NCBI GenBank assembly: GCA_030039755.1
Contig: JASHUY010000108.1
Span: forward strand, 1-37,862
DNA length: 37,862 nt
Direction: 5' to 3'
Source: Acidimicrobiales bacterium
GTDB taxonomy: Bacteria > Actinomycetota > Acidimicrobiia > Acidimicrobiales > RAAP-2
Part shown: positions 28,100 to 36,190 of the stretch, in pieces
Layout of the letters: each line of letters starts with the position of its first letter
Position numbering within the stretch: the first letter of the stretch is position 1
Made by a program: the position numbers and the translations under genes
Notes under the pieces: generated by a model
What the model saw: the letters and a program-made list of their open reading frames with translations, nothing else
Told to the model about the DNA's origin: nothing
The model's database searches: none

Positions 28100-28172
28100 T
28101 CAACCGTCCCGACGTCCGCGCCGCCGCGGCCTCGGGATGAGCGGGCCGTTCAGCGCCTTTCGCGGACACCAC

Positions 28173-28218
28173 AGTCTACCCGACGGCCGCCGAAGAAAAG
28201 CACCCCGACGGCCGCCGA
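28173..28218 (-). promoter_or_regulatory. gyrB promoter region with 14-bp direct repeats
   Basis: On the minus strand TAGACT (28173-28178) is a good -10 box; no strong -35 is seen, the region 17 nt upstream being T-rich (TGCTTTTC). Just upstream ccgacggccgccga occurs twice (28180-28193 and 28205-28218), a spacing of 25 bp. The gap of 259 nt between dciA and gyrB holds nothing else I can identify. Confidence 0.45.
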
Positions 28219-28316
28219 GCACCGCTCCCGCATGTGCCGAACCGTCGTCGGAAACCGCGCTTCTGCGCCGTTTCTCCGCGCTCGTTCGCTCGCCCTGCCG
28301 CGCGGGTCGGCGGGGG

Positions 28317-28715
28317 TCAGCGCACGGGTCGGACCACCACCTCGAGGCGGTCCAACGGTTCCCCCGTGTCCTCGGCAAGGCGGGCCAGGATGCCTGGCGA
28401 GAGCACCCGGATCTGCGTCGCCCACGGCGGCTGGTCCACTGCCACGACGAGCGTGCGGCCCTCCAGGCGCAGCGGTCGCGTGTGACGACCCACGGCGGGA
28501 CCGACGAGCTCCTCCCATCTCGAGAACACCGTGCCCAACGCAGCCGAAGACACGGACGTCGGCTCGCCGGGCGTGGCACGGCCCCTCGCGTCGCGAGGTT
28601 CGAGCTCGCGCGCCCGCGCGGGGCTGATCCCGGCGACGATCTCGTCGAGCGAGTCGCCCACGGGCCGAGGCCCCCGGTCGACGCCCCCGCGCGGACGGCG
28701 TCCGGCCCGCGTCAT
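28317..28715 (-). CDS. dciA: DUF721/DciA-like protein (predicted DnaB helicase-loading factor)
   Basis: A 132-residue protein of the DUF721 family. The conserved core is visible as VFSRWEELVGPAVGRHTRPLRLEG followed by LVVAVDQPPWATQIRVLSPGILARL (split here for length). DciA proteins help load the replicative helicase in bacteria without DnaC/DnaI, and the position between recF and gyrB is normal for actinobacteria. An Arg/Gly-rich, probably disordered, segment of about 25 residues precedes the helical region. The ATG at 28715 overlaps the recF stop by 4 nt (ATGA), indicating coupling. Confidence 0.85.
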   Translation of the reverse strand: MTRAGRRPRGGVDRGPRPVGDSLDEIVAGISPARARELEPRDARGRATPGEPTSVSSAALGTVFSRWEELVGPAVGRHTRPLRLEGRTLVVAVDQPPWATQIRVLSPGILARLAEDTGEPLDRLEVVVRPVR

Positions 28716-29830
28716 GCCCGCCGGCCCGTGCTCCGGACGTCGACGACCGCCCCCACGTCGATCCCGTCCGGCAACGCCGCCGCGCTCGTGAGCAGCGCCT
28801 GCCCGATGGGGAGATGCCGCACCAGCGCCCGGCTCCTGTCGGGATCGAGCTCGGAGAAGACGTCGTCGAGGAGCAGGAGCGGCGCACCACCACGCCGTTC
28901 CGTCACCAAGCTGTGCAGTCCCAGACGGAGCGCCAACGCAAGGGTCCGCTGCTCTCCCTGGGACGCGCGGACCCGCGCTTCGCGCCCTTCGATGCAGAGC
29001 GCGACCTCGTCGCGGTGCGGTCCTACCGTCGAAAGGCCGCGCCGCACGTCGTCGCGGCGGCTCGCCGCCAGCGCGCCGGCGAGGTCGCCCTCCCAGCCCG
29101 GTACGTAGGTCATCGTGACGGGCCGACCGGCGGCGGCCGTCCCGGCCAGCTCCTCGTACGCCGCTGCCACCAGTGGCCGCACATCCTCGACCAACCCCCG
29201 GCGGGCGCCGGAGGCCGCGGTCCCGCTCGCGACGAGCCGCTCGTCCCACACGTCGAGCGTCGAGGTGATCTCGGGACCGAGCTTGCCTCCGGCCTGACGG
29301 AGCAACGCGGCGCGTTGGCGGAGCACACGGTCCGTCGCGTCGAGGTCCGCCGCCGCGCGGGCGTCCACCAGCCGGAGCGCGGCGTCGAGCAATTCGCGCC
29401 GGCGCGCGGGCGGACCTTGGACGAGCCCGAGATCCTCGGGAGAGAACACCGTCACGGGGGTCGTGTCTGCGAGCTCGGCACGCCCGTGCACGACCCGGTG
29501 GTTGACCAGGGTCCGCGTGCCACCGTTCGCGCGAAGCTCGCTCTCCACCACGAGCGGGCGCAGCTCCCGCTCCAGCTGGGCACGAACGATCGCGCGCTCC
29601 TGGCCGTCCCTCACCATCGCGTCGCGCGCCGTCGTGCGGAACGACCGCTGTGAGCCCAGGTACGCGATCGCCTCGAGAAACGTGGTCTTGCCCGAGCCGT
29701 TCGGCCCGGTCAGCACGGTCGTCGTACCAGGAATGAGGTCCAGGTGCGCTTTGGCGAACGCGCGCACATCCTGCAGTTCCACATGACGCAGCCGGGTGCC
29801 GGCTTCCGGCAGGGCCGAGGTGACCGCCAC
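28712..29830 (-). CDS. recF: DNA replication and repair protein RecF
   Basis: A 372-residue SMC-like ATPase that helps RecOR load RecA at gaps. Walker A is TGPNGSGKTTFLEA (41-54), the signature is ASQGEQRTLALALRLG and Walker B is LLLLDDVFSELD. N-terminal LRHVELQDVRAFAKAHLDL matches the family start. GTG 29830 is used; it lies 11 nt after the dnaN stop and no ATG is available nearby. Overlaps dciA by 4 nt. Part of the dnaA-dnaN-recF-dciA-gyrB-gyrA origin block. Confidence 0.97.
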   Translation of the reverse strand: MAVTSALPEAGTRLRHVELQDVRAFAKAHLDLIPGTTTVLTGPNGSGKTTFLEAIAYLGSQRSFRTTARDAMVRDGQERAIVRAQLERELRPLVVESELRANGGTRTLVNHRVVHGRAELADTTPVTVFSPEDLGLVQGPPARRRELLDAALRLVDARAAADLDATDRVLRQRAALLRQAGGKLGPEITSTLDVWDERLVASGTAASGARRGLVEDVRPLVAAAYEELAGTAAAGRPVTMTYVPGWEGDLAGALAASRRDDVRRGLSTVGPHRDEVALCIEGREARVRASQGEQRTLALALRLGLHSLVTERRGGAPLLLLDDVFSELDPDRSRALVRHLPIGQALLTSAAALPDGIDVGAVVDVRSTGRRA

Positions 29831-29841
29831 GACGGCCGTGG

Positions 29842-30972
29842 TCAGGACACCCGCACCGGCATGAGGAGGTACCGGAAGTCGTCACGGCTCGCGGCACGTA
29901 CGGTGGCGGGCCGCGCGGGGTTGTCGGTCTCGACGAACACCTCGTCGTCCAGCACCGCGTCCACCCCGTCGATCAGGTAGCTCGGGTTGAACGCGATCAC
30001 CAGGTCCTCACCGGTGAAGTCCCCGTCGACGGTCTCACTCGCGTCACCGATCTCCTGGGACACGACCGTCAGGTCGACGCCGCTCTGTCGCATCGACAGT
30101 CGTACCGGAGTCGTGTTGTCCCGCACGAGCAGCCGTACACGACGCAGGGCCGCGAGCAGCGACTCCCGTCCGACGTGGAGGCGATTGGGGTACTGGTCGG
30201 GGATGAGCTGGCGGTAGTCGGGATACGTGCCTTCGAGGAGGCGCGTCGAGATGAGGACCTGCCCGCTGCCGAACGTGATGTCGGACAGCCCTGGCGCGAC
30301 CCCGATCTCCGCACCGGGCCCTTCACCATCGGTTCCACTTCCCCCACCCGAAGGCGAAAGCCGCTGCAGCTCCCCGAGCGCGCGTGCCGGCACGAGCACG
30401 TCTCCGTTCTCCCCGAGCGTCGCCGTACCGTGGAGATCCCGCAACGCCAACCGATAGGAGTCGGTCGCGACAAGCCGGACCGCCTTGCCCTCGGTCGTCA
30501 ACAGCACACCCGTCAACAACGGCCGGGCGTCGTCGTTCGATGCCGCACGCACCACCTGCCTCAACGCTTCGACCAACGCGGCACGCGGCAGCGTCACCGA
30601 GGGTGCGGGCGGCGGGGGCAAGGTCGGGAACTCGACGGCGGGAAACGACCGGAGGCCGAAATGCGCCCGCGCGGACGAGATCTCCACCTTGTCGTCGTCG
30701 GATTCCAGCGTCACCGCGCCGGCTTCCAGCGCCCGGACCACATCGGCGGTCAACCGCCCTGGAACCACACACGTCCCGTCTTCGATGCCGATCACCTCGT
30801 GACCCACACGGATCGTCAGATCCAGGTCCGTGCCGGTCACCTCCAGCCGGTTCCCCTCCACTCGCAACATGATCCCGGAAAGAACCGCGGACGTCCCGCC
30901 CCTTCCCCCCGCCGCGCGCCCTGCGGTGACGAGCACTTCGGCTAGCGAGTCCCGTTCGGACCGGAATTTCAC
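29842..30972 (-). CDS. dnaN: DNA polymerase III sliding clamp (beta subunit)
   Basis: The 376-residue clamp that tethers polymerase III and partner proteins to DNA. Three clamp domains are recognisable: N-terminal MKFRSERDSLAEVL and GIMLRVEGNRLEVTGTDLDL; middle PLLTGVLLTTEGKAVRLVATDSYRLAL; C-terminal ending with FRYLLMPVRVS, the usual clamp terminus. A short Gly/Ser-rich insertion (SPSGGGSGTDGEGPG) lies in the middle domain. GTG 30972 is preceded by AAAGGA at a suitable distance. The 253-nt gap upstream, towards dnaA, is the likely origin. Confidence 0.97.
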   Translation of the reverse strand: MKFRSERDSLAEVLVTAGRAAGGRGGTSAVLSGIMLRVEGNRLEVTGTDLDLTIRVGHEVIGIEDGTCVVPGRLTADVVRALEAGAVTLESDDDKVEISSARAHFGLRSFPAVEFPTLPPPPAPSVTLPRAALVEALRQVVRAASNDDARPLLTGVLLTTEGKAVRLVATDSYRLALRDLHGTATLGENGDVLVPARALGELQRLSPSGGGSGTDGEGPGAEIGVAPGLSDITFGSGQVLISTRLLEGTYPDYRQLIPDQYPNRLHVGRESLLAALRRVRLLVRDNTTPVRLSMRQSGVDLTVVSQEIGDASETVDGDFTGEDLVIAFNPSYLIDGVDAVLDDEVFVETDNPARPATVRAASRDDFRYLLMPVRVS

Positions 30973-31225
30973 CGCACCATCCTTTCCACGGTCTTACGCG
31001 TCTCCATGGTTCTGGTTGAGAAGAGGAGTTCGCGGGTAGTAGGGCTGGGGATTGTGGACGCGCGCGCCTTTCTCCTGGTGAAGGGCGCGTGAAAATCCAC
31101 CGGGTCGTCGGTCGTCCCGGACAGGAACGGTCGGGTGGGCTCTGGTGGCCGCGCCGCTGTGGACGAGATGGCCACCGTTCCCCAAATTGTCCGGCCGAGC
31201 GTCCACAGGCAGGGTGCGGGCAGGT
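30973..31225. other. Likely replication origin (oriC), dnaA-dnaN intergenic region
   Basis: DnaA-box-like motifs with the core TGTGGAC occur at 31053-31059 (TTGTGGACG context) and 31158-31164 on the plus strand and, inverted, at 31201-31207 (gcgtccaca). The actinobacterial box is TTGTCCACA or its complement, so these match seven or more of nine positions. The region between dnaA and dnaN is the usual actinobacterial oriC. No clear AT-rich unwinding element is visible; the mildest GC is at about 31000-31055. Too few boxes are recognisable to fix the limits. Confidence 0.55.
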
Positions 31226-32698
31226 TCACGTCCCGTTCCGGATCTTCACGGTCAGCTCCGTGACCTGCTCGTACAGCTGCCGGCGTTCCTTCATGTGCGT
31301 GGTGATCTTGTCCACTGCGTGGATGACCGTGGTGTGGTCCCGGCCGCCGAAGACGCGGGCGATCGCGGGATAGCTGTAGTCCGTCAAGTTCCGCACCAGG
31401 TACATGGCCACCTGGCGCGCCGTCACGAGTGGTCGGGTGCGGCTGGGGCCGCACAGGGCGTCGATCGTGAAGCCGTAGCTGGCTGCGGTGGCCTCGAGGA
31501 TCATCTGGGGAGTGATGCGACGCGGGTCCACGGTCGCGACGATGTCGGCCAGAACGTGCTCCGCGAGGTCGAGGGAGATCGCTTCACGGTTCAGGCTCGC
31601 GAACGCGGTGACCCGGATGAGCGCGCCTTCGAGCTCCCTGATGTTGTTCTTTACATGGGTGGCGATGAACTCGAGCACGTCGTTCGGGATGTCGTCGTGA
31701 TCGTCCTCGGCCTTCTTTCGCAAGATGGCGAGCCGGGTCTCGAAGTTCGGTGGGTCCACCTCGGTGATCAGGCCCGACATGAAACGACTGCGGAGCCGGT
31801 CCTCCAGCGTGTCGATCGACTTGGGAGGCCGGTCGGAGGTGAGGACGATCTGCTTTCCCGCCCCGTGCAGGTCGTTGTACGTGTGGAAGAACTCCTCTTG
31901 GAGGCCCCCCCTGTTCTCCATGAACTGGACGTCGTCGATCAGGAGCACGTCGCACTCGCGGTATCGCCGTTTGAACGCGATGGTCGTGGACATGCGCAAC
32001 GAGTCGACGAAGTCGTTCATGAAGGTCTCGGTCGTCACGTAGAGAACCTTGCGGGACAAGAAGTTCTCCTGCACGTAGTTACCGATCGCGTGGAGGAGAT
32101 GGGTCTTGCCGAGGCCGGAGTCGCCGTAGATGAACAGCGGGTTGTAGGAGCGGCCGGGAGTCTCCGCCACAGCTTGCGCGGCCGCGTGGGCGAGGCGGTT
32201 CGAAGAGGCGGCCACGAAGCTCTCGAAGGTGAAACGGGGGTCCAGCGAGACGACCGCGCCGTCCCGTGGCCGATCTCCGGTCGCAGGGACCCGTCCGGTC
32301 TCCTCCGGCTGGAAGAACGGGTGGGTCTCGGCGACGGTGCCGGAAGAGCGCTCGACGACGCCGTTGCCTGTGACGACACGCTCTGCGACCTGCAGCCGGA
32401 CGTCGACGTCGTGACCGGCGGCCGACGAGACCGTCTGGGCGATCAGTGGGAGGAACCGACCCTCGACCCGTTCCCGCACGACCGTGTTCGGCACGCCGAG
32501 CACCATGGTGTGCCCGTCGTAGGACACCGGCTGGATGCTGGAAAGCCACATTTGCCACGTCGTGTCCGACACTTGGTCACGAAGTGGTGTGGCGCATCTG
32601 GTCCACAGGCCACTGGTCTCGTCCACCTGCTCCTCCGCGCGCCCGAGGTGATCGTCGTCCACAGCATGGTCCACAGGTGTGGAACACAGCGGTGGCAT
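31226..32698 (-). CDS. dnaA: Chromosomal replication initiator DnaA
   Basis: The 490-residue initiator that binds oriC boxes and melts DNA. Domain I: LWTRCATPLRDQVSDTTWQMW (31-51, written in full because diagnostic). Domain III: Walker A YGDSGLGKTHLL (191-202), Walker B DVLLIDDVQFM and sensor regions. Domain IV with the box-binding CGPSRTRPLVTARQVAMYL and GRDHTTVIHA. The start is uncertain: the ATG at 32698 has no ribosome site, but a weak -10 (TACGTT, 32708-32713) lies so close that a leaderless mRNA is possible; internal GTGs at about 32623-32670 would shorten domain I's leader without removing it. DnaA-box-like motifs lie within the first 35 codons of the long form, suggesting self-regulation. 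Divergent from rpmH. Confidence 0.95.
   Translation of the reverse strand: MPPLCSTPVDHAVDDDHLGRAEEQVDETSGLWTRCATPLRDQVSDTTWQMWLSSIQPVSYDGHTMVLGVPNTVVRERVEGRFLPLIAQTVSSAAGHDVDVRLQVAERVVTGNGVVERSSGTVAETHPFFQPEETGRVPATGDRPRDGAVVSLDPRFTFESFVAASSNRLAHAAAQAVAETPGRSYNPLFIYGDSGLGKTHLLHAIGNYVQENFLSRKVLYVTTETFMNDFVDSLRMSTTIAFKRRYRECDVLLIDDVQFMENRGGLQEEFFHTYNDLHGAGKQIVLTSDRPPKSIDTLEDRLRSRFMSGLITEVDPPNFETRLAILRKKAEDDHDDIPNDVLEFIATHVKNNIRELEGALIRVTAFASLNREAISLDLAEHVLADIVATVDPRRITPQMILEATAASYGFTIDALCGPSRTRPLVTARQVAMYLVRNLTDYSYPAIARVFGGRDHTTVIHAVDKITTHMKERRQLYEQVTELTVKIRNGT
32599..32684. promoter_or_regulatory. Cluster of DnaA-box-like motifs at the dnaA 5' end
   Basis: GTCCACA (complement TGTGGAC) occurs at 32601-32607, 32657-32663 and 32669-32675, each with TG or TC in front, plus weaker forms GTCCACC (32621) and TGTGGAA (32678-32684). 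The core is the same as in the dnaA-dnaN gap. They fall in the first codons of dnaA as called, fitting autoregulation or a second origin subregion. Confidence 0.5.
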
Positions 32699-33008
32699 GG
32701 TCGATCGAACGTACACCGTTCGCGCCTTCCCGACTAGTGGCAACCCGCGCCCGGGGAGGCGCCCGACCGGACGCGGTGCCGGCTGCCGTCGGGACCTCCG
32801 ATCTGCTCCGCGGGTGCCCACCACCGGACCGACCGGCCGACCGCCGCCCACTTCGTGGAGCCCTGGGCGCGACTAGTGTGGCAGGGCACGGTCGCGTACC
32901 ATCGTGTGGCGACATGGCAGCCCACGATGGGCGAGACGGTGGTCGTCCGTGCGTCGGCGCCGGCCCAGCCGGGCCTCGTTGCCGGGCAACGCGGAAAGGC
33001 TTACGGAC
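32699..33008. promoter_or_regulatory. Divergent promoter region dnaA/rpmH
   Basis: A 310-nt gene-free stretch. Towards rpmH a possible -10 TACCAT lies at 32897-32902; towards dnaA a weak TAGTCG/TACGTT pair with 17-nt spacing lies at about 32708-32736. The 9-mer cgactagtg occurs twice (near 32730 and 32869). No RNA gene or convincing short ORF is visible. Confidence 0.4.
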
Positions 33009-33143
33009 GTGAAGCGAACTTATCAACCCAACACGCGCAAGCGAGCGAAGCGGCACGGGTTCCGCCAGCGCATGTCGACGCGTCCCGGCCGGGCGATCCT
33101 GAAGGCGAGACGGCTCAAGGGGCGTCATCGGCTGACGGTGTGA
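33009..33143 (+). CDS. rpmH: 50S ribosomal protein L34
   Basis: A 44-residue, highly basic ribosomal protein: it opens with [17 protein letters not shown] and ends [12 protein letters not shown], the L34 consensus over its full length. GTG 33009 with GGAAAGG upstream. It is divergent from dnaA and is the first gene of the rnpA-yidD-yidC-jag-rsmG run. Confidence 0.98.
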   Translation: MKRTYQPNTRKRAKRHGFRQRMSTRPGRAILKARRLKGRHRLTV

Positions 33144-33172
33144 GCCGGCGGCCGCCCGCGCCCAGAAGGACG

Positions 33173-33559
33173 ATGGCCCCGGTGGTGGGAAGGATCCGCA
33201 GAAACGCGACGTTCCGCGCCCTGTCGCGGCCGGACGGGCGCGCGCGGGAGGGACCCGTGTCCGTGTCGTTCAGCCTCGACGGGCCGGAAGCGGCGAACAT
33301 GGCGGTGGTCGGCTACACGATCGGGCGGTCGCACGGTGGAGCAGTGGAGCGGAACCGGCTGCGACGCCGGCTCCGCGAGGCGGTGCGGGCCTCCGGCCCG
33401 GAGCTCCCGCTGGGTGCGTACCTGGTGCGGGCGGAACCGTCGGCGGCCGGCGTGGGGTTCGCCGAGCTCCGCCGAACGGTCCGTGCGGCGGCGCTCGCTG
33501 CGGCAGCGCCGCCCGGCGGTCGGGAGCCGCCCGGCGGTCGGGATCGGGGGGCTCGGTGA
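33173..33559 (+). CDS. rnpA: Ribonuclease P protein component
   Basis: The 128-residue protein subunit of RNase P, which trims tRNA 5' leaders. The RNR signature is [16 protein letters not shown], preceded by [16 protein letters not shown] and by a typical N-terminal [14 protein letters not shown] 33173 has AGAAGG very close (3 nt); a GTG at 33140 overlapping the rpmH stop (GTGA) would add 11 residues (SRRPPAPRR-type) and is possible. The C-terminus is Ala/Pro/Gly-rich. Overlaps the called yidD start by 4 nt. Confidence 0.93.
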   Translation: MAPVVGRIRRNATFRALSRPDGRAREGPVSVSFSLDGPEAANMAVVGYTIGRSHGGAVERNRLRRRLREAVRASGPELPLGAYLVRAEPSAAGVGFAELRRTVRAAALAAAAPPGGREPPGGRDRGAR

Positions 33560-33951
33560 TCGTCCTCGGTCAGGCGGTCCGGCGGGGCGTCGACCCGGTG
33601 CCCGACGCCCCTGCCGCCCCTGCCGCCCGTGTCGCCCCTGAGTCGGCACGTCCCGCCCGGGAGTGCGGCGACCCGCGGCGTGCACGGGGGTCGATCGGCC
33701 ACCGGGCGACGGGACGACGCGTGGTGCTCGGCGCGTTGCGCGCCTACCAGGCGTCCAGGGCGGGTCATGTGTCCCCGTGCCGCTTCTACCCGAGCTGTTC
33801 GGCGTACGCCGTGGAGGCCGTAGAGCGGCACGGCGCGCGACGCGGTGTGTGGCTCGCCGTGCGGCGCGTCGCTCGTTGCCACCCGCTGGGTGGGCACGGG
33901 GTCGACCTCGTGCCGCTCGAGGCGGGACGCGACCGGCGAGGGAGAGATTGA
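33556..33951 (+). CDS. yidD: Membrane protein insertion efficiency factor YidD
   Basis: The conserved part is [35 protein letters not shown] and RCHPLGGHG (given in two pieces), the YidD signature with its paired cysteines. Family members are 70-100 residues, but the frame opened by GTG 33556 (GTGA overlap with rnpA) codes 131 residues. The first 55 are Pro/Ala/Arg-rich and unlike YidD. A GTG at 33721 would give a normal-length protein of 76 residues. I list the long form because of the overlap, but the true start may be 33721. YidD assists YidC, encoded 2 nt downstream. Confidence 0.85.
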   Translation: MIVLGQAVRRGVDPVPDAPAAPAARVAPESARPARECGDPRRARGSIGHRATGRRVVLGALRAYQASRAGHVSPCRFYPSCSAYAVEAVERHGARRGVWLAVRRVARCHPLGGHGVDLVPLEAGRDRRGRD

Positions 33952-33953
33952 CC

Positions 33954-35105
33954 GTGCACCTACCGTTGCTCGCGACGGAGAACTCGCTGTTCAAGGCGAT
34001 CGGCGACATCTTCCATCCGCTTTTCGAGGCGGTCGCGTACTCGCTCGCCGGCATTTACAGCCTGGTGCACACATACGGCGTCGCGATCATCATCCTCACG
34101 ATCGTGATCATGGGCCTGCTCACCCCGCTCACGATCAAGAGCACCCGTTCGATGCTGGCGATGCAGGGACTCCAGCCGGAGATGCAGAAGCTGCGCGCGA
34201 AGTACAAGGGCGCAGAGAACCGCCAGCAGCTGAACGAAGAGATGATGAAGCTCTACCGCGAGCACGGGGTGAGCCCGACGGGCGGGTGCCTCCCGATGTT
34301 CCTTCAGATGCCCGCGCTGATCGTTCTCTATGACACGATCCGGGGTCTCGCGAACACGGTGAAGAAGGGCTTGAAGATGGGTACAGGCCACAAGGTCTGC
34401 CATCTGCTGGTCTGCCCGACACCGCGGTACGTACCGCACCACTCCGCGATCTACAAGGCGCTCGTGGCAACGCCCGGCGTGATGCACTCGCTCGGGCTGA
34501 ATCTCGCCGCGAAACCACTCACACACCGCGCGAACTGGCTGGACTACATCCCGTACTTCGGATTGCTGGCGGTAGCGGTGGGTCTGCAGTACTTCCAGAT
34601 GGCGCAGATGACCCGGAGGAACAAGCGGAACAACCCGCAGCAGCAGATCCCGCAGCAGATGCAGACGATGCAGCGGATCATGCCGTTGATCTTCGCCTAC
34701 ATCTACTTCCTCGTTCCGGCCGGCGTGGTGATCTACATGATCGTCTCGTCGGCGATCCGCGTCCTGACCCAGGACATGATCTTCCGCCACGGCCTGGTGC
34801 AGGCGCCCGGTGAGCGGCAGATCGGAGCCAGGTCGAGGCCGGCGACGGCTCCCGCGTCCCTCGACGTGCAGGGAGTCCCGAAGCAGACCCCGGCCGCAGC
34901 TCAGGGGAACGGGGAAGGCCGGTTGCTCCCCTTCGGGGGTCAGAAGAGGGGTGGAGCCTCCGGACCGCCCGGACAAGGCACCGGGGGGGGGGCCGCGAAC
35001 GGGAGGCCTCGGGGCGCGCGGAACGGTAATACCCCTGGTGCTACCCCCCCGGTGCCCAAGGCGCATCCCCGTTCGAAGTCGAAACGCGCACGGAAGGCTC
35101 GTTGA
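33954..35105 (+). CDS. yidC: Membrane protein insertase YidC/Oxa1
   Basis: A 383-residue insertase for membrane proteins, alone or with Sec. GTG 33954 has GAGGGAGAG seven bases upstream. Helices are seen at about 41-58 (YGVAIIILTIVIMGLLTP), a cytoplasmic amphipathic coil with LQPEMQKLRAKYKG, then LPMFLQMPALIVLYDTI, DYIPYFGLLAVAVGLQYF and a final MPLIFAYIYFLVPAGVVIY. There is no large periplasmic domain, as in Gram-positives. The tail from about 285 is Gly/Pro-rich and ends very basic (SKSKRARKAR), suiting ribosome contact. By eye the conserved groove arginine of TM2 (E. coli Arg366) aligns with Met53 here. Confidence 0.94.
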   Translation: MHLPLLATENSLFKAIGDIFHPLFEAVAYSLAGIYSLVHTYGVAIIILTIVIMGLLTPLTIKSTRSMLAMQGLQPEMQKLRAKYKGAENRQQLNEEMMKLYREHGVSPTGGCLPMFLQMPALIVLYDTIRGLANTVKKGLKMGTGHKVCHLLVCPTPRYVPHHSAIYKALVATPGVMHSLGLNLAAKPLTHRANWLDYIPYFGLLAVAVGLQYFQMAQMTRRNKRNNPQQQIPQQMQTMQRIMPLIFAYIYFLVPAGVVIYMIVSSAIRVLTQDMIFRHGLVQAPGERQIGARSRPATAPASLDVQGVPKQTPAAAQGNGEGRLLPFGGQKRGGASGPPGQGTGGGAANGRPRGARNGNTPGATPPVPKAHPRSKSKRARKAR

Positions 35106-35108
35106 GCG

Positions 35109-36158
35109 GTGGAGTGGGTGGAGAAAACCGGAAGGTCGGTCGACGAGGCGAAGGAACGGGCTCTTGACCAGCTCGGGGTGTCCGAGAAGGACGCGGAGCT
35201 CGTGGTGCTGTCCGAGCCGAGGACGGGCCTGTTCGGGCGGGTCCGGGGGGAGGCCCGCGTACGGGCCCGCGTACGCCCGGCGGAGCCGCGCCCGAAGCGT
35301 GTGCGGCGACAGCGTGACCGGGTGCGCGCGAGCGGAAGGAACGGTGGGGACGGTGCCGCTGCAGGGACGCGCAGCCCTCGCCAGCAGGGTGCCCGTGCGA
35401 ACGGCCCGGGTGGGGCGGGGGCACGTGCGGGTCGGCCGGACCGTCCTGGGCGAGACTCGGCGGGGCAGGTTCGCGGGGAAGACGGATCCGTGGAACAGAG
35501 CTCGGCGAGCCGGCGTCGCAGACGTCGCCGGCGGAGCGCCGCCCGCAAACGCGCCGAAGACGCGGGGTCGGCGGACCCCGCGCTGGAACCCGGAAGAGCC
35601 GGCAGGAGTCCTGCGTCGAACGGTGCCGGTCGTGCCACCGACGTGAGGGGGCTTGACGAAGCAGCGAAGGAGGAGCACACCGTGGCCGAGGGAATCACGC
35701 TGCAAGAGCAGGCCGCAGTCGCCAAAGAGTTCCTCGAGGGCCTCTTGGACCGCTACGGCCTCGAAGCGACGGTCGACGTACGGGAGCTCGACGAGGAGAC
35801 CGTGGAGCTCGCGGCTCGGGGCGACGGGCTCGGGGTGCTCGTCGGACCCAAGGGGGCGACCGTGATGGCGCTCCAGGACGTGACGAGGACGGTGGTCCAG
35901 AAGCACTTCCCGAACCGCACCGACAGGATCCTCGTCGACGTCGCGGGGTACCGGGAGCGGCGCGTCGCCGCATTGCGGCGGTTCACGGCCGAGGTCGCCT
36001 CAGAGGTCCTCGACTCCGGGTCTGAGCGGGCTCTCGAGCCCATGTCGGCAGCCGACCGCAAGGTGGTGCACGACACCGTGCTCACGATCGAAGGGGTGGC
36101 GTCCAGCTCGCAGGGCGAAGAGCCGCACCGTTTCGTCGTCATCTCCCCCGGGTCCTGA
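35109..36158 (+). CDS. jag: RNA-binding protein Jag/KhpB with internal start
   Basis: A 349-residue protein: Jag N-domain (EWVEKTGRSVDEAKERALDQ, about 1-50, ending LFGRVRGEARV), a long Arg/Gly/Pro-rich linker (50-190) with a run of eight arginines, a KH domain (about 195-265, loop GPKG at 246-249) and an R3H domain (Arg317-x3-His321). Family members bind RNA and affect cell elongation and division. GTG 35109 follows the yidC stop by 3 nt. At 35682 a second in-frame GTG lies 8 nt behind a perfect AAGGAGG, so a 158-residue KH-R3H form is likely to be made as well, or may even be the main product. Confidence 0.92.
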   Translation: MEWVEKTGRSVDEAKERALDQLGVSEKDAELVVLSEPRTGLFGRVRGEARVRARVRPAEPRPKRVRRQRDRVRASGRNGGDGAAAGTRSPRQQGARANGPGGAGARAGRPDRPGRDSAGQVRGEDGSVEQSSASRRRRRRRRSAARKRAEDAGSADPALEPGRAGRSPASNGAGRATDVRGLDEAAKEEHTVAEGITLQEQAAVAKEFLEGLLDRYGLEATVDVRELDEETVELAARGDGLGVLVGPKGATVMALQDVTRTVVQKHFPNRTDRILVDVAGYRERRVAALRRFTAEVASEVLDSGSERALEPMSAADRKVVHDTVLTIEGVASSSQGEEPHRFVVISPGS

Positions 36159-36190
36159 GGCGGGCGCAGGACGCCGGCGGGGGCCGTCCG

